A stretch of DNA of 64,000 bases from Natribaculum luteum (GTDB taxonomy: Archaea; Halobacteriota; Halobacteria; Halobacteriales; Natrialbaceae): positions 744,001 through 808,000 of the forward strand of contig NZ_CP095398.1 of NCBI RefSeq assembly GCF_023008545.1, given 5' to 3'. Shown here one piece after another: positions 48,677-57,504 of this stretch; the first letter of the stretch is position 1, and each line of letters opens with the position of its first letter. The notes below the pieces were generated by a model. The model was not told where the DNA came from, did no database searches, and worked only from the letters and a program-made list of their open reading frames with translations. The position numbers and the translations under genes are program-made.

Positions 48677-49368
48677 ACCCCACCTCGTCGCGTCTCGTGT
48701 TCGATCTCGCTTTCGTCGACGATCCACTCGAGTAACCGCGTGACGACTGCTGGGAACGGATCGTGGTTACGAAACGCGGTGTGGAACAGATCCGAACCCG
48801 CGGTTGCGAAGATCGTCCCCGGAGTACTCTCCTCGTCTACTGCGACGACGATCCTGTCTTCAGTATCGACGACCAGGGGGTCGACTCCCTCGGGTGTTTC
48901 GAGATACCCCCGCGTAAACCACCCCTGGACCCCTTCATACAGGTTCAAATCCCGCTTGGTGACCGAGTCGAATACGGGGTGTCTGCGGGCGAGTTCCAGT
49001 TCGAGATCGCGCGCCGGCGTCGGATGGGACCGCCAGCGGTATCCGTCGAGCCACTCGCGGAAGATCTTCGCGAAGGAGACGACGACGCCACCTGCGTCGA
49101 GATAGCGAGCGAGCAGACCGGACTCTTGTGCCAAAAATTTCTGATCGACGACGCTCGGTACGACGACGCCGTCGAACCTCGTCAGATCGTACTCCGGGAG
49201 GTCGTATATCGGCAGGAGCGTCGTCTCTGCGTACGTACTGTCGGTCGTGACCTCGTAGGTCGACTGATAGCCCGCATAGAGGACGCCGATAGACGCATCA
49301 GTAGTCGAATTGATCGAGTTCATAGCTCGGCTATCTACGTGGGTGGTCAGCTGAAGATATTCTGCCAT
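48673..49368 (-). CDS. GATase1/ThuA-like protein in the ABC operon, paralog 1
   Basis: A 231-residue protein from ATG 49368, overlapping the binding-protein gene by 22 bp; ATG 49323 is an alternative. Matching features to paralog 2: FDGVVVPSVVDQKFLAQES, LARYLDAGGVVVSFAKIFRE, RHPVFDSVTKRDL, GTIFATAGSDLFHTAF, and a closing LLEWIVDE. A tandem duplication inside an ABC operon is unusual. No catalytic cysteine is obvious. Confidence 0.65.
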   Translation of the reverse strand: MAEYLQLTTHVDSRAMNSINSTTDASIGVLYAGYQSTYEVTTDSTYAETTLLPIYDLPEYDLTRFDGVVVPSVVDQKFLAQESGLLARYLDAGGVVVSFAKIFREWLDGYRWRSHPTPARDLELELARRHPVFDSVTKRDLNLYEGVQGWFTRGYLETPEGVDPLVVDTEDRIVVAVDEESTPGTIFATAGSDLFHTAFRNHDPFPAVVTRLLEWIVDESEIEHETRRGGV

Positions 49369-50423
49369 CTGACCTTGAGATCCAGCTCGTGCTCGATCAT
49401 CCAGTTCCAGTCGGCGAGACGAATGTCCTCGAGCGACAACGGTGAATCATCGGGCAGTTCGTGCCCGTCGAGGGTCACCGGGAGGTACTTGTTCGTCCAG
49501 AAGTCCAGCACGTCCTCGTCGAATTTCACTTCCTCGATGAACCGGCGTGTCAGCTCGGGGTTGGGCGAATCCGGATTGATTGCAATCGCGTGAGAACTTC
49601 CAACTGCGCCCTCAGTCGGAATGACGTTTTTGATCGGCTCTCCGTCTTTCTCGGCTGGAAGTCCCAGCCCGAGCCCGAGAATACCGACCGAAGTATCAGT
49701 CCCCGAACTGATGACGTCCTTCGGGACTTGCGGATACCCGGAGACGACTTTGGCACCGTTCTCGTGAAGCGACTCCCAGTACTCCCAGCCGCCGATGTTG
49801 TTTGCGACGTAGGCGACGACCTTCATCGCACTGCTGACGTTGACCGGATCGACGACTTCGATTCGTCCGGCAAACCGCTCGTCGGTGAGTGCTGCATACG
49901 ACTCCGGTGGTTCGATTCCAGCTGCCTGCAGTTTGTCCGGATTGTACGCCGGAACGATTGCGGCAACGTGTCGAACGAGCAGCGGGTCACGGAACCGTTG
50001 TGGAATGCGATCCGCGAGCGTGGGAAGTTCGGGTTGAGCGAGTTTGCCGTCAAGTTGGGCACTGAGCAGTTTTTGTGGAATCCATCCTGCAAGAACGTCT
50101 GCTGTCGGCATATCGTTACTTTTCTCGACAAGATATTTGTCGACGACGTTCGCTCCAAGCCCCCCAACCACTTCGACAGTCACGTCGTGATTTTCCTCGA
50201 ACCGGGACACTGCCTCCTCGTACGGGTCGGCAAAATTAGCTTCTTGATCGAACACACGAAGCGTCGCCCCATCCGAGTTGGTGGGTGTTCCAGCGTCCCC
50301 AGACGTATTCGTTTCGTCCGCCGGTTCTCCGTCGTTTTCCCCCGCACAACCAGCGAGCAGGGCCGTACCAGTCATACCAGCAGTCGTCAGAAACCGCCGT
50401 CGGGATCTCGAATTCTGAGACAT
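49347..50423 (-). CDS. Tat-exported lipoprotein, ABC substrate-binding protein
   Basis: A 358-residue protein with a twin-arginine signal (RSRRRFLTTAG) and lipobox LLAGC, so it is exported folded and anchored to the membrane lipid. The mature part starts with a Thr/Asp-rich spacer, then TLRVFDQEANFADPYEEAVS and YNPDKLQAAGIEPPESY, as in the iron/2-aminoethylphosphonate/thiamine binding-protein group. It is first in the operon and its promoter has two DtxR-type operators, so ferric iron or an iron chelate is the likely ligand. Confidence 0.9.
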   Translation of the reverse strand: MSQNSRSRRRFLTTAGMTGTALLAGCAGENDGEPADETNTSGDAGTPTNSDGATLRVFDQEANFADPYEEAVSRFEENHDVTVEVVGGLGANVVDKYLVEKSNDMPTADVLAGWIPQKLLSAQLDGKLAQPELPTLADRIPQRFRDPLLVRHVAAIVPAYNPDKLQAAGIEPPESYAALTDERFAGRIEVVDPVNVSSAMKVVAYVANNIGGWEYWESLHENGAKVVSGYPQVPKDVISSGTDTSVGILGLGLGLPAEKDGEPIKNVIPTEGAVGSSHAIAINPDSPNPELTRRFIEEVKFDEDVLDFWTNKYLPVTLDGHELPDDSPLSLEDIRLADWNWMIEHELDLKVRWQNIFS

Positions 50424-50430
50424 CTACTTG

Positions 50431-50482
50431 TTTTAGGCCAACCTAAAACATTTAATCCTTTCTATTTTAGGTCGGCCTAAAA
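50431..50482 (-). promoter_or_regulatory. Paired DtxR/SirR-type iron operators around the ABC promoter
   Basis: Two palindromes, TTTTAGG-CCAA-CCTAAAA at 50431-50448 and TTTTAGG-TCGG-CCTAAAA at 50465-50482, are separated by 16 bp. Between them, read leftward, is a TATA-like ATTAAATG about 27-33 nt from ATG 50423. The spacing places one operator over the transcription start and one upstream. Such half-sites match DtxR-family metalloregulators (Idr/SirR in haloarchaea), so the operon should be repressed when iron is plentiful. Confidence 0.8.
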
Positions 50483-50592
50483 TGTTGGTCAGTCAGAAAA
50501 ACGAATCTCAGAACTGCACGAAACCAGTTCGTGAGAACGGCTGCTTGCCAAGAATGCGCACTCCAAAAAAGCAAGCAGACGGTTCACCCAGG

Positions 50593-51276
50593 GGTGTCAG
50601 CGATAGGAGTATGGAAATGGTCGAGCTAGTGGGAGTTGGTGGAACTCAATGCTCGACCAGCTAGTCCAACGAGCACGCGAGCAAAGAGTGTTTCCACGCG
50701 AGGACACACCGACCGAACAACGGGTTGAGGCGGCATTTCTGTACCATTTCGGCCTGTCCTACCGCCAAGTTGGCGAGTGGCTCGGCCACTCCCACCAAGC
50801 GGTCCACGAGTGGTATACGGCACTCGCTGACCTGTTCGAACTGGAACCTGATGAACACGGCACAGTGGTCGTCGACGAGACGAAAGTCATCGTCGACGAC
50901 CGCGAGGTCTATGTCTGGGCGGCAATCGATCGCCACACCGACGAAGTGATCCACGTCGAGGCGTCTCCCGGTCGATCTGAACTTGACGCGCTGTTGTTCC
51001 TCCGGATTGTCCTCGAACGGTGTCGAGGACGGCCCGTCATCGTCGTCGATCGTGGCCCCTGGTACAACTGGAGCCTCGACGAACTCGATCTCCCGTGTGA
51101 GTCGCGCCGAGAAACGTGGGGTGATCGCTCGATCGTCGAATCGTGGTTCAGCCCGTTCACACTCCGAATCAGGCGGTTCTTCGACCGCTTTCCGTATCGG
51201 AGTTCGTGGCAGTCAGCTGATCGCTGGACGAAAGCCTTCGTGCTCATTCACAATACGAGGTGCTAACGTTGACACT
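50593..51276 (+). mobile_element. IS6-family insertion sequence
   Basis: Short inverted ends GTGTCAGCGATAG (left, 50594) and GTGTCAACGTTAG (right, reverse complement, ending 51275) flank the transposase. No target duplication is evident, so the limits are approximate. Confidence 0.75.
50649..51266 (+). CDS. IS6-family transposase
   Basis: A 205-residue protein. An HTH (YRQVGEWLGHSHQAVHEW) leads to the DDE core: TVVVDETKVIVDDREVYVWA (Asp), PVIVVDRGPWYNW (Asp) and SIVESWFSPFTLR (Glu). Length and motifs fit haloarchaeal IS6 members. The gene looks intact. Confidence 0.9.
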   Translation: MLDQLVQRAREQRVFPREDTPTEQRVEAAFLYHFGLSYRQVGEWLGHSHQAVHEWYTALADLFELEPDEHGTVVVDETKVIVDDREVYVWAAIDRHTDEVIHVEASPGRSELDALLFLRIVLERCRGRPVIVVDRGPWYNWSLDELDLPCESRRETWGDRSIVESWFSPFTLRIRRFFDRFPYRSSWQSADRWTKAFVLIHNTRC

Positions 51277-51328
51277 CTTAGGATACCATCCCACAGTGAT
51301 AAGAGGGTCTGGGTTGGCGACTTACTCG

Positions 51329-52615
51329 ATGCGAATTACGGTCATTGGCAGCGGATACGTCGGGACGACGATCGCGGCGTGTTTCGCAGAGCTCGGTCAC
51401 ACGGTAACGGCGATCGATATCGACGAGGAGATCGTCGAGACGATCAACGATGGACGAGCGCCAATCGACGAACCGGGTCTGGACGAACTCATCGCCGAAC
51501 ACGCAGGCGACCGACTCGAGGCATCGACATCGTACGACGTCGTCCCCGATTCCGACGTCACGTTCCTGGCGATCGGCACACCCTCGAACGAAGACGGTAG
51601 TATCGACCTCACGGCACTCGAGGCGGCCGCCGAGGCGACTGGCGAAGCCCTCGCCGACAAATTAGAGAGCCACCTCGTGGTGATCAAGAGTACGGTCACG
51701 CCGCCGAGCATCGAGACCGTCCTCGAGCCGGCGGTCCACCGAGGCACGGATCGAAACGAACACGTCGAAGTTGGGATGAACCCGGAGTTCCTCCGCGAGG
51801 GGAGTGCCGTGTCCGACTTCGTGCACCCCGACAAACTCGTCTTCGGGGCGATTTCGGCGTGGGCAACCGACAGGCTCCACGCGGTGTTCGAGCCGCTACT
51901 CGAGGACCACGACGCACACGTCGTCGAGACCGACCCGCAGACGGCTGCGATGATCAAGTACGCGAACAACGCCTTCCTCGCCTCGAAGATCAGCCTGGTC
52001 AACGATCTCGGGAACATCTGCAAGGAGTTCGGTCTCGACGCCTACGAGGTCATGGACGCGATCGGACTCGACGACAGGATCTCCGAGCAGTTCCTCCGCA
52101 GCGGCGTCGGCTGGGGCGGGTCCTGCTTCCCGAAAGACGTCAACGCCATCATCGCAGCCGCACGAGAAGAAGGGTACGAGCCAGCGCTGCTCGAGGCCGC
52201 CGTCGAGGTCAACGACTGCTAGCCAGCGCGGCTGCTCGAGCTCCTGTCGGAGCACGTCGACCTCGAGGGCGCACGCATCGCCGTGCTCGGCCTCTCGTTC
52301 AAACCCCGGACTGACGACATCCGGAACTCTCGAGCGATTCCCGTTATCGAGCGGCTCCAGGAGCACGGTGCTGACGTCGTGGCCTACGATCCGGTCGCGA
52401 TCGACCCGATGCGAGAGCGATTCCCGGAAATCGAATACACCACTACTGCAGCCGAGGCACTGGACGGGAGCGATGGTGCAGCTGTCGTGACGGACTGGGA
52501 CGAGTTCGCGATGCTGGACGAGGAATTCGACACGATGGCTGAACCAGTCGTCGTCGACGGCCGCCGGATCGCACAGCGACGAGACGGGATCACGTACGAA
52601 GGGCTCACCTGGTAA
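51329..52615 (+). pseudogene. UDP-glucose/GDP-mannose dehydrogenase (AglM-like) with one amber codon
   Basis: Reading from ATG 51329, 428 residues stay in one frame except for TAG at codon 298 (52220-52222). The N-terminus is the NAD-binding IGSGYVGTTIAACFAELG; the active-site cysteine lies in GWGGSCFPKDVNA; after the TAG comes the third domain, [20 protein letters not shown]. In homologs VND is normally followed by Q and P, so TAG probably arose from CAG. The enzyme oxidises a UDP- or GDP-sugar to the uronic acid for glycans. Truncation would remove the C-terminal NAD/UDP-binding lobe. Confidence 0.9.
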
Positions 52616-52650
52616 TTCTGTCGCTCGAAAACTCGAGGACGCTGGCTCGA

Positions 52651-52959
52651 ATGGTGGATGGTAGTCGGAGCCGTGAGCGTCCTCGAGGTGGTCTATCGCT
52701 CGATGCGAGTGTCCCCACGAGGATTCGACAGCCGATCCATGACGACATCGTTTCAGAGTCTGTTGACGCCCATTTTGACGTCCAGAATCGTGGAGATATC
52801 GGGTTTGCCCAGAACGACACCGGAGAGAACTTTGGGACCGTGCCGGAGACGATTCATGAGAGGGTGTTTCACTGCCGCCGACTTCTGGTGGCGAATCGCC
52901 TGTTCGTCGACGAGAACAAGCGCACTGGACTTTGTATCATCGGGCCGTCACGGCCGTAG
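52651..52959 (+). pseudogene. Doc/Fic-like toxin remnant
   Basis: The frame reads QPIHDDIVSE, then FDVQNRGDIGFAQNDTGENF, VPETIHERVFHCRRLLVANR and LFVDENKRTGL, matching Doc toxins up to the active site. The family motif HxFx(D/E)GNKR is damaged: His and Gly are replaced (NRLFVDENKR). The sequence after the motif does not match the family. It is probably a dead remnant without its Phd partner. Confidence 0.5.
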
Positions 52960-53124
52960 CTACTGTACGACACCCTCCTCGCGGCGTACTGCAACGCGAC
53001 TGGGCGTTCCGAGAAGCGGCCGATAACGTAGCCGGGGCTTCCGCTGATCGAGTGGGGTATGTATAAATACCACCGTATTGGTCCGGCGCCAGTTCCTCCC
53101 TCCCTCCCTAAACAATTACAGATA

Positions 53125-54006
53125 ATGTCAGCATCAAATCCACCCCAACGTAGGTCGAGGTTGGGCTCTCAGCAAGCGAACGTCGTTCCAGTAGATAGTG
53201 ACCGACAGATCGCGTACGCTGAATACGGACGCCCAGATGGGGTTCCGGTGGTGTTTCTCCACGGAACGCCTGGATCCCGTCGGTTAGGGGCGCTTCTTGG
53301 GACAGCAGCCCAGGAGAACGGCGTTCGAGTACTCGCCCCCGACAGACCAGGATACGGCCGCTCCTCACCGTGGCCGAATCGGTCGGTGTGTGATGCCGCT
53401 GAGTTCATTACGCCCGTTCTGGACGACGCTGACGTGCAGACTGCGGGTCTCATCGCATTCTCTGGCGGCGGTCCATACGCGCTATCGATAGTGGCAACGA
53501 AACCTGAGAGAATTAGTCAAGTCGATATTATTTCTGGGGCGACGCCCCCAACCGTCAGCGAGGAACCTCCTGCGATACAGCGGCTCCTGGTGGGTTTGGC
53601 GACCACGACCCCATCCGTCCTCCGCGGACTCTTTCGTGGACAGACGTGGCTCGCGGAACGCCTGGATCCGTCGTTCGTCGTGGGACAATATACTGCAACC
53701 GACGACGCAGTACCCAACGCTGCGGCGGAGATCGTAAAGGAGGACTTCGTCGAGGCGTTCGCCCGTCACCGCAGTGGCGCAGTGACCGAGTTCCGGAATA
53801 CGGCAACTGACTGGGGTATCGACGTCGAGGAGATCGACGTAGACGTACGGTTCTGGCACGGGAGTAACGACACGAACGTACCGATTGCCGGGGCTCGACA
53901 CCTGGAACGGAAGATCCCGAGCGCCGAATTGCGCGTTCTCGACGGCGTGGATCACCTTCAGACGCTGCTTCGGAGTATCCCCGACGTGCTGGAGGGGTAT
54001 CGATGA
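53125..54006 (+). CDS. Alpha/beta-fold hydrolase
   Basis: A 293-residue protein from ATG 53125 (MSASNPPQRRSRL). A TATA-like TATAAATA at 53061 implies a ~35-nt leader. Family features: VVFLHGTPGSRR (oxyanion HG), APDRPGYGRSSP, nucleophile elbow AFSGGGPYAL (Ser in GxSGGG form), and RFWHGSNDTNVPI then DGVDHL with the late Asp and His. It overlaps the CPBP gene by 4 nt. Substrate unknown. Confidence 0.88.
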   Translation: MSASNPPQRRSRLGSQQANVVPVDSDRQIAYAEYGRPDGVPVVFLHGTPGSRRLGALLGTAAQENGVRVLAPDRPGYGRSSPWPNRSVCDAAEFITPVLDDADVQTAGLIAFSGGGPYALSIVATKPERISQVDIISGATPPTVSEEPPAIQRLLVGLATTTPSVLRGLFRGQTWLAERLDPSFVVGQYTATDDAVPNAAAEIVKEDFVEAFARHRSGAVTEFRNTATDWGIDVEEIDVDVRFWHGSNDTNVPIAGARHLERKIPSAELRVLDGVDHLQTLLRSIPDVLEGYR

Positions 54007-54731
54007 CCGACTCGCTCAGTGTCCGACGGATGCTGGCAAGCGTTCGTATCGGTGACTCTCTTGGTGACCGATTTGGAACCGTACTGATAATCACGCTCCT
54101 CCCGGTTCCATTGGTCTCACTTCTGTACGCCGCCCACAGGATGCTCACTGATACCCCCACTGGAGCATACTCGTTGGTATCCGGCTACCTGTTCTACGGC
54201 TGTGTGAATCTTCTCGTCGTCGGGCTGCTGTATGGGCTTTTAACCCCCAACCAGCGCGCAGCGGTATTCACCTTCCGGTGGCCGTCACTGAACGAGACGG
54301 CCGCCGCTATCGGTATGTTCGTTGCCGGTCTCGGGGTGTATCAGATTACCGCACAACTGAACGCGGCTCTCGGATACCAACTGCAGGGGCTCTCTTACTC
54401 GTTGAGTAACCCGACAGCCGTCCTTGCAATTGTCCTCGGGGCGGTCGTGTTGGCTCCGGTCACTGAGGAGATTCTCTATCGAGGGCTCGTCCTCGGGGCC
54501 TTCACGTCACGTGGGTTCGGGCCCGTGAGTGCGACGGTCCTGATGACCGCGCTCTTCGCGCTCATCCACTTACCGAACTTCGGTGTCGCCGGAACGATCT
54601 TCATCTCTGCGTGGGGCTTCCTCCCTGCAGTCCTTCGACTCCGCTACGACAACCTCTCGGGTGCAGTGGTGATGCACGCGCTGAACAACCTGTTTGCCTA
54701 CGTAGTCGTGGTCGCAGCCGGGTGGGCGTGA
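54003..54731 (+). CDS. CPBP-family intramembrane protease
   Basis: A 242-residue multi-pass membrane protein with motif 1 TEEILYRGLVLGAF (EExxxR) and motif 2 ALIHLPNFG (FxxxH-like), the CPBP/Abi hallmarks, plus a late VVMHALNNLFAY (HxxxN). Archaeal relatives act as Rce1-like prenyl-protein proteases or in immunity to peptides; the role here is open. ATGA overlap with the hydrolase indicates co-translation. Confidence 0.9.
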   Translation: MTDSLSVRRMLASVRIGDSLGDRFGTVLIITLLPVPLVSLLYAAHRMLTDTPTGAYSLVSGYLFYGCVNLLVVGLLYGLLTPNQRAAVFTFRWPSLNETAAAIGMFVAGLGVYQITAQLNAALGYQLQGLSYSLSNPTAVLAIVLGAVVLAPVTEEILYRGLVLGAFTSRGFGPVSATVLMTALFALIHLPNFGVAGTIFISAWGFLPAVLRLRYDNLSGAVVMHALNNLFAYVVVVAAGWA

Positions 54732-54761
54732 ACTGACGTTCCAATCACGCTTCGAATCACA

Positions 54762-55898
54762 ATGACGGGCTCCCAACACGGTGGTTCGACGGACGTAGAT
54801 ACCGATGTACTGATCGTTGGCGGTGGCCTGGCTGGGCTCGCGTTAGCCAACTACCTCGCCCGCTTCGACTACGAACCGACGATAGTCGAACAGCGCACCG
54901 AATGGGGGAGGGGTGGATACGGTATCGGCCTCTGGGCCGAGGGCCAATCTGTACTCGCGGATCTCGGCCTCCTGTCGTCCGTTCGTGAGGTGGCGACTGA
55001 CCCGCGGGCGATTGCCGTGCGTTCGAGCGACGAGAGAGTACTCACACGGATGTCGATTCCACGGGAACAATCGCTTCTCCTGGCAGTTCACCGTGCTGAT
55101 CTGCACGCGGCCCTCCGTGATCGCGTTCCTGAAGCATGGCTCCGAATGGGCACAGAACCAATCCGAATCGACGAGACCTGCGACGGCGTCGAAGTCACGT
55201 TCGACGACGGCTCGACAGAGAGGTTCGGAATTGTCGTCGGTGCGGATGGGATCCATTCTACTGTCCGCGAGCAGTGCTTCACCGACTGGACGGTCCGCGA
55301 ACACGATACATATATTTGGTCGCTGTGGGCCCGCCAGAACGTCGAGATCGGCCCGGACATGGTCAGCGTGTGGGGCCCCGAAAGCGAGGGGTTCGTGGCT
55401 CGAGTCGACGACCGTGTCGGGTTCAACCTCGCTGCACGCCACGACACACCGGTTACCGGGCCAGCCCGCGAGACGCTCCGAGACCACGCGGAAGCCATCG
55501 GCTGGAAACTCCCGGCGCTTCTCGACGGAACGGAGGACGAGCCGTTCTTCGACCGTGTCCGAGACGTCTCCTGTGAACGCTGGCATACAGACCGCGTCGT
55601 ATTGCTCGGCGATGCTGCGCACGCGGTTCGTCCGATCTCTGGCATGGGGGCGTCGCTCGCGCTACAGGACGCCCGTGTGCTCGCCCAGGAACTGCTCACG
55701 ACGGACCAATCGTCGTCCCGAATGGCTTTCAGTCAGTTCGAACAGCGTCGCCGCCCCGATGCGAAACGCGTCCGCCGAACTGCCCGAATCGAAGCTGCGT
55801 TCACGTTCCTCGAATCACCAGTCTTTCGCCGGGTCCGGAACGAACTGACGAAACGGACGCCGCTGTTCGAGTGGTTCCTCGAGCGCGAGTTATCCTAG
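54762..55898 (+). CDS. FAD-dependent monooxygenase, PHBH/UbiH type
   Basis: A 378-residue protein with the N-terminal Rossmann motif DVLIVGGGLAGLALANYLAR, the DG motif VVGADGIHSTVRE, and GDAAHAVRPISGMGASLALQ (GD motif). These define class A flavoprotein hydroxylases, which use NAD(P)H and O2 on aromatic or lipid substrates. It lies 30 bp after the CPBP gene on the same strand, so the three may form one transcript. Confidence 0.92.
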   Translation: MTGSQHGGSTDVDTDVLIVGGGLAGLALANYLARFDYEPTIVEQRTEWGRGGYGIGLWAEGQSVLADLGLLSSVREVATDPRAIAVRSSDERVLTRMSIPREQSLLLAVHRADLHAALRDRVPEAWLRMGTEPIRIDETCDGVEVTFDDGSTERFGIVVGADGIHSTVREQCFTDWTVREHDTYIWSLWARQNVEIGPDMVSVWGPESEGFVARVDDRVGFNLAARHDTPVTGPARETLRDHAEAIGWKLPALLDGTEDEPFFDRVRDVSCERWHTDRVVLLGDAAHAVRPISGMGASLALQDARVLAQELLTTDQSSSRMAFSQFEQRRRPDAKRVRRTARIEAAFTFLESPVFRRVRNELTKRTPLFEWFLERELS

Positions 55899-55986
55899 AC
55901 AGTCTGATAACTGGACTCCTCCATATCAGTAGTTGGCAATGTAGGTGATGTTATTCAGTTCGAGGGGTGAGTGGAAACGCCCTCTT

Positions 55987-56430
55987 TCAGACGCTGAACT
56001 TCAAGTAAAAATCGCTCTGAATCATCTCACTGAATTCTGATAACTCTCCCTCAGGAACTTCCCCGATTTCGAGTGGCTCCCGGTCGTCAATCATGTTACT
56101 CAGGAAGACGATTGCCTTCCAGTATTTCCCGTCCTCCCCGAGGTCGTGATCGTCATCCCGATCGGCTCCAATCGCGTTCGCCACCGTCCATATGTTGTAC
56201 AGCAGCACCGCGTAGCCGAACAGGAACATCCGGTGTTCAATCTGGCTCGAACCCGACTGTGGCAGAAACCGATTTTTGATCACTCGATATGAGGTTTCTA
56301 CCCCCCATCTACCACGGAACTTTTCAGCCAACGCTCTTGTGTAGCACATTGTTGATGCGGAGCCGTCCCGCGATTCTGCAGCGAGTGCAGTAGATCGCGA
56401 ACTTGCGTCTCAGTGGCTCTGGTGGATAAG
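55987..56430 (-). pseudogene. DDE transposase C-terminal remnant (IS4-like)
   Basis: The frame from 56349 to 55987 reads RGRWGVETSYRVIKNRFLPQ (the catalytic Glu region) and FLFGYAVLLYNIWTVANAI, the end of an IS4-like transposase. A scrap in another frame just upstream (TETQVRDLLHSLQNRG) suggests the middle of the gene was deleted. The N-terminal two thirds are missing. It abuts the truncated ORF before the RAMP operon. Confidence 0.7.
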
Positions 56431-56436
56431 TCTTGA

Positions 56437-56604
56437 CTCGAGCCGACGACGGGAAACTGTATCAACAATCTCCGCCACAAGAGCGTACTACTATTGATTA
56501 CCGGGACGATGGTGGGAACGAACGACCTGATCCGCCAGCAGCACATGGGTGGCGTCGCCTACGGCTCTCTGGACGCGCTGGAGAACGCACTCGATACTCG
56601 CTGA
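56437..56604 (+). pseudogene. C-terminal fragment of an unknown protein ahead of the RAMP operon
   Basis: A frame without a start reads RHKSVLLLITGTMVGTNDLI, then GVAYGSLDALENALDTR and a stop, 37 bp before the Cas7-like gene on the same strand. It looks like the genuine tail of a longer protein whose 5' part was lost when the transposase remnant came in. It could be the missing first gene of the RAMP operon. No family recognised. Confidence 0.45.
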
Positions 56605-56640
56605 CCTTTAAACGTGATGAGGTCACGAAACTGGGTCACC
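56605..56640 (+). promoter_or_regulatory. Possible core promoter of the RAMP operon
   Basis: CCTTTAAACG (TTTAAA at 56607-56612) lies 28 nt before ATG 56641, the expected TATA-to-start distance for a leaderless haloarchaeal transcript. GATGAGGT in between could alternatively serve as a weak ribosome binding site. Confidence 0.4.
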
Positions 56641-57504
56641 ATGATTGAAGACATCGACCGCGACGTGTTCGTGCGAATCCAGACAGACCTGCTGGTGGTC
56701 GGTGACAGCATCATGACCGACAGACACCACGCCTCGAACGGCAACTACGAGGACGACGACCCGCAGAACCAGATTGGCGGTATCATCCCTGCCTTTCCGC
56801 TCTCGGGCTGGCTTCGCCACGGGATGGAGCGCGTCGTCCACGAGTACGACGGTACCGCCTGTCACCCCGGCGAGGCTAATGCGAACTTCATGAAGGAAGA
56901 TGTCTACGAGCGCGACCTCGATGACGGCTACCACGAAAAGGGCGCGTGCGTCGATGACCCGAAAGAAGACCACGGATGCGTGGTTTTCGACCTCTTCGGC
57001 GGCTTCGGCAACCAGCCGGGAAAGGTGATGCGTCGCCCGATCAAGTTTAACCCCGTCCGCTCCAGCGTGGACTACACACGTGGACAGGCCGAAGGCCACT
57101 ACCGCCGGCTGAATCGGAACGTAGTCTCCCGCAACCGGAAGGACAACCGAGAACCGCTACGGAACGCCGCAGTAGACGCCGTCGCCAATCTGGACGGCTG
57201 CTGGCATCTCTCGTTCCGGGAGACGAAGCCCGAGTTCATCGGTCTCCTCGCGGAGGGGATCGACTTCCTTGATGAGCACAAGACGAACTTTATGCACCAG
57301 CTCGGTGGCGCGCGCAACTTCGGCGCGGGGATCGTTGATTGCCACCTCATCAATCCGCTGTACGAGGAACGCGAACTGAAGCGTGTCTTTGACCGCGGGA
57401 AGGGCAATACCAACAAGATGGACGAGAAAGACGACCAGTGGACCGAGGAGTGCCGCCCGGCGTTCGTGGAGGCGCTGGAAGAGCGTATCGAGGAGGGGCC
57501 GTAG
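56641..57504 (+). CDS. Cas7-like RAMP protein of a derived class 1 system
   Basis: A 287-residue protein from ATG 56641 (MIEDIDRDVFVRIQTDLLVV). IIPAFPLSGWLRHGMERVV corresponds to the PGSSLKGxLRxxLE segment of Cas7/Csm3 proteins, and GGARNFGAGIVDCHL to the glycine-rich RAMP loop. Two tracts (DRHHASNGNY, CHPGEANANF) hold His/Cys residues that could bind a metal. It is not Csc2 and has no counterpart in the I-D operon. It is the first complete gene of a three-gene set packed with 0-nt and 4-nt junctions. The role would be crRNA- or guide-RNA-binding backbone, by homology. It resembles the array-less haloarchaeal RAMP systems. Confidence 0.7.
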   Translation: MIEDIDRDVFVRIQTDLLVVGDSIMTDRHHASNGNYEDDDPQNQIGGIIPAFPLSGWLRHGMERVVHEYDGTACHPGEANANFMKEDVYERDLDDGYHEKGACVDDPKEDHGCVVFDLFGGFGNQPGKVMRRPIKFNPVRSSVDYTRGQAEGHYRRLNRNVVSRNRKDNREPLRNAAVDAVANLDGCWHLSFRETKPEFIGLLAEGIDFLDEHKTNFMHQLGGARNFGAGIVDCHLINPLYEERELKRVFDRGKGNTNKMDEKDDQWTEECRPAFVEALEERIEEGP

